Positions 1 to 6,640 are shown, numbered from the stretch's first letter. The stretch: 10,993 nucleotides of DNA from an uncultured Brachyspira sp. (GCA_934725655.1 CAKVCJ010000033.1:1-10993); one strand, 5' to 3'. Made by a program: numbers and translations. Notes: generated from the letters alone by a model not told the origin.

Positions 1-1
1 C

Positions 2-541
2 ATATTAGATAAAAATGATAGAGATATTGATATAATTTCTGAGCATTATTCTAATAAGGATAAAGATTTTTGGGAGGGTATATTAAAAAACTTTTTAGAT
101 GAGAAATATGCTCTAAAGGAATCTTTAAATAAAAATGCTGAAGAGTATATGCCTGATTCTATAAGCATGAAAGGCTGCAGTGTAGGAAGTGAGGGAGAGT
201 TTATAGTTCTTATTGAAGACATTATACATGGAAGGTTTGGATATGTTGCTCGCTCTAAGGGTTTTATAAAGTGCGGTGAGCCGGTTTTGAGGTATGATGT
301 TGTGGGGGATAGATATGCTATTACGGGAGCTAATGAAGATGATGAGCTTGAAATAGTGTTTATAGGAAAAGATTTAAATAGGGCTTTACTTAGAGAAATA
401 TTTCAGCCTATTTATAGAGAGAACATAAAAAGAAAAGAAGATGATAATCATAAAGAGCATCATCATAGCGAAGATTGCAGTCATCATCATGATGAAGAGT
501 GCTGCCATGGCAAAGAATGTCATCATCATGAGCATCATTAA
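2..541 (+). CDS. CobW/COG0523-family metal-chaperone GTPase, C-terminal part with His-rich tail (5' truncated by window)
   Basis: The reading frame is open from base 2 and the true start lies outside the window; the Met codon at 149 is internal, has no ribosome binding site and should not be taken as the start. The segment encoded at about 210-415 (GRFGYVARSKGF, then LEIVFIGKDLNRALLREIF) matches my knowledge of the CobW C-terminal domain, whose hallmarks are a G-x-x-x-R-x-KGF strand and a late VFIG-[RK]-DL-[DN] motif. The last 30 residues (codons 449-538) hold 13 His and 4 Cys with acidic residues, a metal-binding tail of the kind often seen on COG0523 proteins that insert or traffic Zn, Ni or Co. 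The GTPase domain (Walker A and the CxCC-type metal motif) would lie upstream and is not visible, so the metal and client cannot be named. The stop overlaps that of the convergent helicase gene. Family call is fairly sure, function inferred. Confidence 0.75.
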   Translation: MLDKNDRDIDIISEHYSNKDKDFWEGILKNFLDEKYALKESLNKNAEEYMPDSISMKGCSVGSEGEFIVLIEDIIHGRFGYVARSKGFIKCGEPVLRYDVVGDRYAITGANEDDELEIVFIGKDLNRALLREIFQPIYRENIKRKEDDNHKEHHHSEDCSHHHDEECCHGKECHHHEHH

Positions 542-2538
542 TAATCGAATGCATCTTCATCTATTTCTATATAATAGCTATTAGCCTTTTCTTTTATATA
601 TAATAAAGATTTTGGTATCTCCATTAAAAATGATGAAGGAGCTTGTTCCATAGTGCCTGAGCTTATTCTTCTTCTTTTTGCGTATGTGAGGTATAGTTTT
701 TGTTTAGCTCTTGTAATTGCTACATAAAAAAGTCTTCTCTCTTCTTCTATGCCGTTTTCTTCTTCTAGTGAAAAATAATGAGGAAAAACTCCATGCTCGA
801 GGCCTGTAATAAATACTACTTCAAACTCTAAGCCTTTTGCATTGTGTACTGTCATGAGAGTTATTGCATCTTCTTTATCTTCGCTGCTATTGTCTTTGTA
901 TAGTGTTGTCTCTTCTAAAAATCCTCTTATATTTAAACTGCTTTCTGGGTTTTCATAATTGTAATTTAAATAACTGTAGTATGCATTAAAAAGCTCTTTT
1001 ATATTATCTTCTGCTGTTGCTATTCTTATATTGCCGTCGCTTTTAAATATTGAAAAATAATCTATTTCCTTTAGAAACTCAAAGAATACTCTCTCTATAT
1101 GTTTAGAGTCTTCATTTATTTTTTTTGAATATTTCTCTAATATATTTTTATATTCTTTAATGCTGTTGATAGCTTTTTTTGAAATATTAGATTCTTCGAT
1201 AATGTCTATTGCATCATAGAGTGTGAGATTTTTTTTGTCTGCGAATGCTTCAAACTGAGCAAAAGTTTTTTCACCTATTCCTCTTGTTGGAGTGTTTATA
1301 GTTCTTCTTATGCTAAAGTTATCATTAAATCCTGTAAGAAGTCTTAAAAAAGAAATGCTGTCTTTAATCTCTGCCCTCTCATAAAACCCAACGCCTCCTA
1401 CTATTTTATAATTAATAGAATGAGCCATAAGTTCTTTTTCGTATGCTCTTGATTGACTGTTGGTTCTAAATAAAATAACTATATCTTTTGCTTCAAAACC
1501 TTCATCAAACAATAACTCTATTTCATTAGCAACCGATTTTGCCTCTTCATAATCTGTATAGCATATCCAATTTTCTATTTTATAATCGCTTTTTTTGTTT
1601 GAGAAAACATTTTTTGTATGTCTATGGCTATTATTTTTTATTACATTCAAAGCCACTTCAACTACATTCTTAGGGCATCTATAATTTTCTTCAAGGCGAA
1701 TTATTTTAGTGTTTTCAAAATCATTTTCAAAGTTTAATATATTAGATACATTTGCCCCCCTAAAAGCGTATATACTCTGGTCATCATCTCCTACAACAGT
1801 TAATTGATTATCTGTTTCTTTGTTATTATTTTTTTGAGTAAGCATTTTTATTAATTTGTATTGCTGCAAATTTGTATCTTGAAACTCATCAACTAAAATA
1901 TATTTAAATCTCTTTTGATAAGACTCAAGTATATTTTTTTCTTTTTCAAATAGTTTTATGGTGTTGAGTATTAAATCGTCAAAGTCCATCACATTTTCTT
2001 TAACTTCATACTCTGTGTATTTATCATATACTTTTTTATAATACTCCTCTTCAAAACCAATATCATATCTCATTTCATTTTTTATAGCAGATATATATCT
2101 TGAAACATCTTTTGGTTTTATAGATTTTGGAGTGTTTTCTTCTTTCATTATTTTTTTTATAACGCTTAATCTGTCGCCCTCGTCCAAAATAAGAAAGTCT
2201 TCTCTATAATTTAAACATCGAGCATTATCTTTTAATATTCTCAAACATGCAGAGTGAAATGTTCTTATAAACAGCCTAAATAGTTTTATTTCTGGAAGCA
2301 TAGAACATACTCTTTCTTTCATTTCATTGGCTGCCTTGTTTGTAAAAGTTACAGCCATTATATTTTCAGGCTTTATATGTTTTTCTGTTATAAGGTACGC
2401 TATTTTTTTGGTAATAACTAAAGTCTTACCGCTTCCAGCACCAGCCAAGAGAAGAAGAGGACTCTCTATATGAAGCACACCTTCTCTTTGATTTTCGTTT
2501 AATCCGTTAAGTAACTCATTTTGTTTATTATTATCCAT
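538..2538 (-). CDS. uvrD: UvrD/PcrA/Rep-type superfamily 1A ATP-dependent DNA helicase
   Basis: A 3'-5' DNA helicase of the UvrD/PcrA/Rep group, which unwinds DNA in nucleotide excision or mismatch repair and clears replication blocks. All SF1A motifs are present in order: Q motif (LNENQREGV, residues 13-21), Walker A GAGSGKT (33-39), motif Ia FTNKAANEM (65-73), motif Ib RTFHSA (92-97), Walker B DEFQDT (217-222), motif III GDDDQSIYAFRGA (250-262), motif IV EENYRCP (283-289), motif V TVHNAKGLEF (563-572) and motif VI FYVAITRAKQ (604-613). At 666 residues it is the size of Rep and shorter than most PcrA/UvrD proteins; I see no clear C-terminal RNA-polymerase-binding (Tudor-like) domain, so choosing between pcrA, uvrD and rep is uncertain. 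The start ATG at 2536-2538 has only a weak AGAG-like site about 11 bases upstream. It is probably monocistronic, with the repeat block directly upstream. Confidence 0.95.
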   Translation of the reverse strand: MDNNKQNELLNGLNENQREGVLHIESPLLLLAGAGSGKTLVITKKIAYLITEKHIKPENIMAVTFTNKAANEMKERVCSMLPEIKLFRLFIRTFHSACLRILKDNARCLNYREDFLILDEGDRLSVIKKIMKEENTPKSIKPKDVSRYISAIKNEMRYDIGFEEEYYKKVYDKYTEYEVKENVMDFDDLILNTIKLFEKEKNILESYQKRFKYILVDEFQDTNLQQYKLIKMLTQKNNNKETDNQLTVVGDDDQSIYAFRGANVSNILNFENDFENTKIIRLEENYRCPKNVVEVALNVIKNNSHRHTKNVFSNKKSDYKIENWICYTDYEEAKSVANEIELLFDEGFEAKDIVILFRTNSQSRAYEKELMAHSINYKIVGGVGFYERAEIKDSISFLRLLTGFNDNFSIRRTINTPTRGIGEKTFAQFEAFADKKNLTLYDAIDIIEESNISKKAINSIKEYKNILEKYSKKINEDSKHIERVFFEFLKEIDYFSIFKSDGNIRIATAEDNIKELFNAYYSYLNYNYENPESSLNIRGFLEETTLYKDNSSEDKEDAITLMTVHNAKGLEFEVVFITGLEHGVFPHYFSLEEENGIEEERRLFYVAITRAKQKLYLTYAKRRRISSGTMEQAPSSFLMEIPKSLLYIKEKANSYYIEIDEDAFDY

Positions 2539-2580
2539 AAATATAAAACTCTAATTTTTTTAATATACTAAATTTTTATT

Positions 2581-2670
2581 TGTGGCGGCTTTGCCCACAC
2601 ACACCCAGTTCTTTTATTGGTATAAAAGAACCTTATATCCTTCGGATACGCTTCGCGAAGAACTGCATTT
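2581..2670. repeat. Palindromic intergenic repeat block, probably a dispersed genomic repeat
   Basis: The block is clearly richer in GC than its surroundings and is built of nested inverted repeats. There is a hairpin at 2581-2599 (TGTG..GGC-TTT-GCC-CACA, with a 2-base bulge). A perfect 10-bp stem GTTCTTTTAT / ATAAAAGAAC (2608-2617 and 2622-2631) has the loop TGGT. A small stem TATCC-TTC-GGATA lies at 2636-2648, followed by the perfect palindrome CTTCGCGAAG at 2651-2660. An outer 8-bp pair CAGTTCTT (2606-2613) / AAGAACTG (2658-2665) encloses the middle stems and competes with the 10-bp stem for the same 5' arm. It resembles dispersed intergenic repeats that I recall from Brachyspira genomes; only one copy lies in this window, so its repeat status is inference. 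Confidence 0.6.
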
Positions 2671-2742
2671 TTAAATCAAATTAATGATATTGTATTCTAT
2701 ATGTATTTTTTATATATAAAGCTATAACACTTGCGTTTTTTG

Positions 2743-2769
2743 CAACTTTTTTGAGCGACAAAAAAGTTG
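2743..2769. repeat. Perfect 11-bp inverted repeat with 5-base loop
   Basis: The left arm CAACTTTTTTG (2743-2753) and right arm CAAAAAAGTTG (2759-2769) pair perfectly around the loop AGCGA. No T-run follows the stem on either strand, so it does not fit a classic intrinsic terminator, although its position between two minus-strand transcription units would suit transcript-end protection. A smaller stem, TTGC / GCAA (2731-2734 and 2742-2745), overlaps its left edge. It could be a second dispersed repeat element. Confidence 0.6.
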
Positions 2770-2802
2770 ATAATATATATCTAAAATATAGAAATTTAGA
2801 AA

Positions 2803-2822
2803 ATATAGCCGTTTAGCTATAT
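2803..2822 (-). terminator. Possible weak intrinsic terminator after the fabH / C_GCAxxG unit
   Basis: On the minus strand, 9 bases after the stop of the C_GCAxxG gene, ATATAGC pairs with GCTATAT (7 bp, 6-base loop) and is followed by TTTTCTAAATTTCT. Orientation and position fit a terminator for the two-gene unit. The stem has only two G-C pairs, so it would be weak. Confidence 0.4.
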
Positions 2823-2831
2823 AATAAAGCC

Positions 2832-3248
2832 CTAATCTTTTTTGTAATATCTCTGCATTATATCGTCAAATATTTTTGCCGCTTCAAATATAATATAATC
2901 GCAGCCGTATACAGGGTCTCTATACTCTTCTTTTAAAGGCGTACAATCTGTATGTAAAGTTAATTCTTTAAACCTGCTGACAAACTCAGATTCTAACTCT
3001 TTTAAAAAAGTGCTTTCATGCCCCCTCTCTATAATAAAAGCCTTAGAAAAAGCCATAATAGCACCAGTTATAATACCGCAGGTAAGTCCTAAACCCATAC
3101 CGCCGCCAAAACCAGCAGCAAGCTTTAAATCGCTTCTATCTATACCTAAATTATAAACTGTATTAGCCCCATAAAGCATCTTTTCTGCACAATTTAAATC
3201 TTCTTCCTTTCCAAATCCATTATTTAAATATTCGTATAAAGTCATCAT
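2832..3248 (-). CDS. C_GCAxxG_C_C family protein (putative redox or metal-binding)
   Basis: A 138-residue soluble protein of the C_GCAxxG_C_C family, a small family named for its conserved cysteines and of unknown biochemical role, often presumed redox-active or metal-binding. All four family cysteines are visible: C20 in NCAEKMLYG, C57 in LTCGIITGA, then C102 and C116. The glycine-rich AAGFGGGMGLG (residues 45-55) just before C57 is the other hallmark. The usual CGA after the glycine loop is CGI here. The length is normal for the family. Two ATG codons stand side by side (3246-3248 and 3243-3245); the first is used here, and neither has a strong ribosome binding site. It begins 13 bases after the fabH stop, so it is probably co-transcribed and perhaps translationally dependent on fabH. 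The role in that context is unknown. Confidence 0.85.
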   Translation of the reverse strand: MMTLYEYLNNGFGKEEDLNCAEKMLYGANTVYNLGIDRSDLKLAAGFGGGMGLGLTCGIITGAIMAFSKAFIIERGHESTFLKELESEFVSRFKELTLHTDCTPLKEEYRDPVYGCDYIIFEAAKIFDDIMQRYYKKD

Positions 3249-3261
3249 AACAATTCACTTT

Positions 3262-4245
3262 TTAAAATTTTATCAAAGTAGAACCCCAAGTAAGCCCAGC
3301 ACCAAAAGCAGTAAGCAACACATAATCTCCTTTTTTTATAGCATTCTTTTCAAAAGCCTCTGTAAATGCTATGCCTACACTCGCAGCAGATGTGTTGCCG
3401 TATTTCTGTATATTAATATAAAACTTACTATCATCAAAACCTAACTTTTTAGCAACAGCATTCATTATTCTCGTATTAGCCTGATGCGTAATTATTAAAT
3501 TTAAATCAGTCAATTCTAAATTGGCACTTTTTACAGTTTTTCTTATAGTTTCATCAAAAGTAGTAACAGCCTTTTTGAAAACTTCTGTCCCTTCCATAGT
3601 TATGCTATTAAGTTTTTCATCAATATTTTTTTCTGTGATAGGCTCAGCACTTCCGCCGCCTTTAACTATTAATATCTCATCATTAGGCTCGCTTCCTATA
3701 TCTGTAGCTATTATCACTCCGCTATCATCATCTTTCTCTTTAGCCTCTATTAATGCAGCACTAACTCCGTCTCCAAAAAGTATCGCAGTAGACCTGTCTT
3801 CCCAATTTACTATATCACTGCATTTCTCTGCCGCTACAATTAATACTTTCTTACATTCTCCGCTCTCTATAAGCGAAGCAGCAGTATTGAGTGCATATAT
3901 ATATCCTGAGCAAGCAGCAGATATATCAAAAGAAAGACATGAGTTTTTTATATTAAATTCTTTTTGTATAAGCCCCGCTGTGGAAGGGAATGTATATGAT
4001 TTTGTAGAAGTAGCAACTATTACAGCATCGGCATCATTTATTTTCTCTTTTTTTTCTATTAGTTTTTTTACGGCTTTTATAGCCATATTAGCAGAACTTT
4101 CATTTTTGTCTGCTATTCTCCTTTCTTCTATGCCAGTCCTGCTTACTATCCAGTCATTATTTGTATCTAATGTCTTTTCTAAATCATAATTGGTTAATAT
4201 GTTTTCCGGCAAATATGAAGACAAATTTTTTATATAAGCTTTCAT
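3262..4245 (-). CDS. fabH: Beta-ketoacyl-ACP synthase III (FabH)
   Basis: FabH condenses acetyl-CoA (or another short acyl-CoA) with malonyl-ACP to start type II fatty acid synthesis in the cytoplasm. The thiolase-fold catalytic triad is complete: Cys112 in DISAACSGY, His254 in ITHQANTRIM and Asn284 in YGNTSAAS. The N-terminal DWIVSRTGIEERR (residues 31-43), which contributes to CoA binding, and the C-terminal LLTAFGAGLTWGS are also typical. At 327 residues it has the usual length and aligns colinearly with E. coli FabH, where the Cys is also residue 112. The start ATG (4243-4245) is preceded by AGAGGA about 11 bases upstream. It is the first gene of a likely two-gene unit with the C_GCAxxG protein; no other fab gene is in the window. 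Antisense open frames across it are composition artefacts. Confidence 0.96.
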   Translation of the reverse strand: MKAYIKNLSSYLPENILTNYDLEKTLDTNNDWIVSRTGIEERRIADKNESSANMAIKAVKKLIEKKEKINDADAVIVATSTKSYTFPSTAGLIQKEFNIKNSCLSFDISAACSGYIYALNTAASLIESGECKKVLIVAAEKCSDIVNWEDRSTAILFGDGVSAALIEAKEKDDDSGVIIATDIGSEPNDEILIVKGGGSAEPITEKNIDEKLNSITMEGTEVFKKAVTTFDETIRKTVKSANLELTDLNLIITHQANTRIMNAVAKKLGFDDSKFYINIQKYGNTSAASVGIAFTEAFEKNAIKKGDYVLLTAFGAGLTWGSTLIKF

Positions 4246-4294
4246 TAATAATTTAATCCTCTCATTCTCAATAAATTCAAAAATAGATTAAGAG

Positions 4295-4323
4295 ATTATA
4301 TATTAAAATAAAAATTAAAGATA
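4295..4323 (-). promoter_or_regulatory. Possible fabH promoter
   Basis: A perfect minus-strand TATAAT lies at 4295-4300, 50 bases before the fabH start. The hexamer 17 bases upstream of it (4318-4323, TATCTT) is a poor match to TTGACA, so only the -10 is convincing. In DNA this AT-rich such hexamers also occur by chance. Confidence 0.35.
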
Positions 4324-4337
4324 GTTTTTTATTATCA

Positions 4338-5621
4338 TTAAATTTCACAAACAGGGCTTTGTCTTATTCTAATTTTCATAGCAGCCCCCTTTCCGAATAC
4401 AGCATTCATGAAATCTGAATATTCTTTTACTTTATCTAATGGTATTAAAGCCTGAATAGTACCCGCAAAACCTCCGCCATGTACCCTTACCGCACCATCG
4501 CCTTGTAGGAAATCTTTTGTCATAGCAATAGCTAAAGCAACCCCCATATCTTTTGTACTTGTAACAGAATAACAGTTTTGAAGATACATAAAACTAGAAA
4601 GTCCTGATTCATTCATAAGATTAATATATTCTTTTATGTTGTTCTCTTTAAGAGCATTTATTTGATTTACTACTCTCTCATTTTCTGTGATAAAATGATA
4701 AGCTCTTAAAAATGCCCTGTCTCCAATCTCTTTTCTTATATTTGAGGCATTTTCTAATAATTGTTTTTTTGTGATATCTCGGCATACCTCTTTAGAAAAA
4801 TATCTTGCAACTAAATTCATCTCTTCTCTTATGGCAGCATATTCATTAGTAAGCGAACTATGATCCACCTTAGCATCCACTATCATAAGTGCATATCCAA
4901 CTTTCTCAAAATCATACTCCACTTTATCTAACTTAGGATTATTATTATCTTCAAAATCTATAGCCATAATACCGCCGATAGAACAACCCATCTGATCCAT
5001 AAGTCCGCAAGGTTTTCCAAAATATTTATTTTCAGCAAATTGTCCTATTTTAGCAATATCTACTTTTGATATTTGCTCCTCATTATAAAGAGCATTTATT
5101 ATCTCTCCTACCAAAGATTCAAAACTTGCAGAAGAACTAAGTCCGCTTCCTATTAAAACTTTATTTGAAATAGAAGCAGTGAAGCCTCCTAATTTATATC
5201 CTAATTCTTTTATGCGTGCACATACCCCTCTAATTAAAGCACTTGATTTGCCGTATTCATTCTTATTTATATTTAATTCATTTATATTTATATAGTTAGG
5301 GTTATCAGAATAGTCTGTGTAAATGACTATTTTTTCATCGTTTCTTTTTGATACCACAGCCAATTTATCTAAATTAATAGAAGCAGCTAATACGCATCCG
5401 TTATTATGGTCAGTATGATTTCCTGATAATTCCGTTCTTCCAGAAGCACTGAATATATGAATGTCTTGATTACTATCTATATTTTTAAAATGATTCAATG
5501 CTGAAGTTACTCTTATATAAGCCTCCTTAATAGTATTCTCATCAGCACCATATATATTGGAAAATTGCTCTTCAAGCTTATTGTTTTTTAATAGTTCTTC
5601 TAATTGTGATATCTTATACAT
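4338..5621 (-). CDS. galK: Galactokinase
   Basis: A GHMP-superfamily kinase that phosphorylates galactose to galactose-1-phosphate with ATP, the entry step of the Leloir pathway. Three GHMP motifs are visible: the galactokinase signature SGRTELSGNHTDHNNG (residues 60-75), the phosphate-binding IGSGLSSSAS (157-166), and the C-terminal VHGGGFAGT (380-388). The expected catalytic Asp is D209 in CGLMDQMG and the supporting Arg is R62. The signature reads GNHTDH rather than the enteric GEHTDY, and about 45 residues precede the first motif, giving 427 residues against about 380-390 for E. coli-type enzymes; both traits recall the longer galactokinase-like proteins I know from Clostridia. The start ATG has GAGGA 9 bases upstream. 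No galT, galE or transporter lies nearby. The substrate could in principle be a related sugar. Confidence 0.88.
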   Translation of the reverse strand: MYKISQLEELLKNNKLEEQFSNIYGADENTIKEAYIRVTSALNHFKNIDSNQDIHIFSASGRTELSGNHTDHNNGCVLAASINLDKLAVVSKRNDEKIVIYTDYSDNPNYININELNINKNEYGKSSALIRGVCARIKELGYKLGGFTASISNKVLIGSGLSSSASFESLVGEIINALYNEEQISKVDIAKIGQFAENKYFGKPCGLMDQMGCSIGGIMAIDFEDNNNPKLDKVEYDFEKVGYALMIVDAKVDHSSLTNEYAAIREEMNLVARYFSKEVCRDITKKQLLENASNIRKEIGDRAFLRAYHFITENERVVNQINALKENNIKEYINLMNESGLSSFMYLQNCYSVTSTKDMGVALAIAMTKDFLQGDGAVRVHGGGFAGTIQALIPLDKVKEYSDFMNAVFGKGAAMKIRIRQSPVCEI

Positions 5622-5653
5622 AAAAATTAATCCTCATAAAAGTTTATATTTAT

Positions 5654-5682
5654 ATAATAATCTTTTTTTTATCAAAAATCAA
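5654..5682 (-). promoter_or_regulatory. Probable galK promoter (sigma-70 type)
   Basis: On the minus strand TTGATT (5677-5682) and TATTAT (5654-5659) are separated by exactly 17 bases, with 4/6 and 5/6 matches to the consensus. Predicted initiation near 5647 gives a leader of about 25 bases carrying the GAGGA ribosome binding site. The spacer contains an 8-base T/A run at 5663-5670. Confidence 0.55.
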
Positions 5683-5683
5683 A

Positions 5684-5743
5684 TTGATATTTAAATAAAA
5701 AAAATATTCATAATCTTGTTTATTAATAAAATTATTATATAAT
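5684..5743 (+). promoter_or_regulatory. Candidate promoters for the small membrane protein gene
   Basis: Two alternatives can be read on the plus strand. TTGATA (5684-5689) with CATAAT (5709-5714) has a long 19-base spacer but would leave a normal leader of about 40 bases. TTGTTT (5716-5721) with TATAAT (5738-5743) has a 16-base spacer, but initiation near 5750 would fall inside the AGGAG ribosome binding site. I cannot choose between them from sequence alone. Confidence 0.35.
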
Positions 5744-5759
5744 AAAATAGGAGTAAATT

Positions 5760-6236
5760 ATGAATAAAGATGAAGTTATTATATGCAAAAATGAAAGTGA
5801 TATAGTTGATGCTATTATGCAAGATGAAGATATTATATATATAGAGTCCTCTTTGGGCAAAAAAATATCTAATATTAAAAATACAGGTAAAATAGCTTGG
5901 GGCTTACTTATTGGCGGAGTTGTAGTGGCTGTAACAGCAATTATATCTTCTAAAACTTTAAGCAAAGGCAAAAGTGTATTGGTTTCATCATTAGCTACGA
6001 TTCCTTCTTTGGGTGTAGCAATAGCCTATATTGGTTTCCCTTCAACTATCTCTCTTCTACAAATTATGATAGATTCTTATAAAAAAAATAATGGAATTAG
6101 CGGCGCTAAAAATATAGTTTTATCTTTAAGAAATAATTATTATATTGCTGAGTTTGATAGAGAAAAAATGACTCTAAAAAAAGTTTCTAATACTGAAGAA
6201 GTAAAAGAAGTTAAAATATCAGAAATAAAAAGTTAA
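5760..6236 (+). CDS. Small membrane protein of unknown function, two hydrophobic segments
   Basis: I do not recognise this 158-residue protein. It has an acidic, hydrophilic N-terminal part of about 45 residues, a hydrophobic helix at about 47-63 (WGLLIGGVVVAVTAII), a short polar turn containing KTLSKGK, a second hydrophobic stretch at about 73-104, and a charged C-terminal part of about 50 residues. Two helices with both ends probably cytoplasmic is the simplest topology; there is no signal peptide or lipobox. The start is well supported: AGGAG at 5749-5753, six bases before ATG. It is transcribed on its own, divergent from galK and convergent with the lipoprotein pair, sharing TTAA at 6233-6236 with the downstream lipoprotein's stop. 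Codon use matches the neighbours. The reverse-strand open frame inside it looks like a shadow. Confidence 0.75.
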   Translation: MNKDEVIICKNESDIVDAIMQDEDIIYIESSLGKKISNIKNTGKIAWGLLIGGVVVAVTAIISSKTLSKGKSVLVSSLATIPSLGVAIAYIGFPSTISLLQIMIDSYKKNNGISGAKNIVLSLRNNYYIAEFDREKMTLKKVSNTEEVKEVKISEIKS

Positions 6237-6640
6237 TTATTTAAAGGCAATTTATCTATACTCTCTATTTTCCATTTAGAAGATTCATATACTAATGTTA
6301 TATAATAATAAGTAGGGCTTAATTTGGTGTTTCTTATAATATAACTTCCTCTGTCATTTTGATTAGCTTCGGCGGTTATGTAATTTATTGTAGAAGAATA
6401 TTCTCCGTCTTTTGATGAAAGCATATTTTTAATAGAATCATTATTGTTCAATATTATGTCTTCTAATGAAGAGATATTTTCTATATTGGAATTTTTTTCT
6501 ATCCATTTTATATTGTCATTTATTATTTCATTTTTCATTTCTGTATAAAAAGAAAATAAACTCTCTTTTTTAATAGTATTAATATCATCAAGACAAGATA
6601 TAGTAAATAAACTTATTATTATTAAAATGATTTTTTTCAT
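6233..6640 (-). CDS. Small predicted lipoprotein, unknown function
   Basis: A 135-residue protein with a lipoprotein signal: MKK, a hydrophobic core ILIIISLF, then TISC with the lipidated Cys at position 16. The -3 residue is Thr rather than Leu, within the looser spirochaetal lipobox. The mature part is about 119 residues, Asn/Ser/Ile-rich, and ends with an aromatic strand pattern, TYYYITLVYESSKWKIESI. That 'KW-x-I' ending resembles the last strand of NTF2-like domains, but this is only a resemblance. AAAGGAT lies 6 bases before the ATG. It is the last gene of the lnt-cheB-lipoprotein cluster, 34 bases after the preceding lipoprotein gene, which has a similar ending, so the two may be distant relatives. 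Its stop overlaps that of the convergent gene by the shared TTAA. Confidence 0.75.
   Translation of the reverse strand: MKKIILIIISLFTISCLDDINTIKKESLFSFYTEMKNEIINDNIKWIEKNSNIENISSLEDIILNNNDSIKNMLSSKDGEYSSTINYITAEANQNDRGSYIIRNTKLSPTYYYITLVYESSKWKIESIDKLPLNN

Larger units (their letters stand above)
2539..2831. other. Intergenic region between helicase and C_GCAxxG genes, rich in hairpins
   Basis: I see no coding capacity here. The region holds three distinct structures, listed separately: a GC-richer repeat block (2581-2670), a perfect 11-bp inverted repeat (2743-2769), and a terminator-like hairpin (2803-2822). The promoter of the helicase gene must also lie here. The only candidate I see is a minus-strand TATATT -10 element (2562-2567), without a recognisable -35 because that position falls in the first hairpin of the repeat. 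If transcription starts further upstream, the repeat would form part of the helicase 5' leader. Confidence 0.6.

Noticed and set aside
149-151. ATG at 149 as the start of the first gene
   Set aside because: The frame is open to the window edge, no ribosome binding site precedes it, and the CobW C-terminal domain is normally attached to an upstream GTPase domain.
449-538. Tandem CATCATCAT triplets considered as a microsatellite or CRISPR-like repeat
   Set aside because: They are in-frame His codons of the metal-binding tail, with no spacer-repeat periodicity.
3521-4189. 222-codon plus-strand open frame inside fabH
   Set aside because: It is antisense to a clearly conserved fabH, has a Ser/Phe/Ile-rich composition typical of a reverse frame of AT-rich coding DNA, and shows no motif or ribosome binding site.
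4246-4337. Intrinsic terminator after galK
   Set aside because: A GATA/TATC pairing before a T-rich stretch is only 4 bp, too weak to support a call.
5735-5971. 78-codon minus-strand open frame over the start of the small membrane protein gene
   Set aside because: It would cover the promoter and ribosome binding site of the plus-strand gene, which has a much better start, and its composition looks like a shadow.
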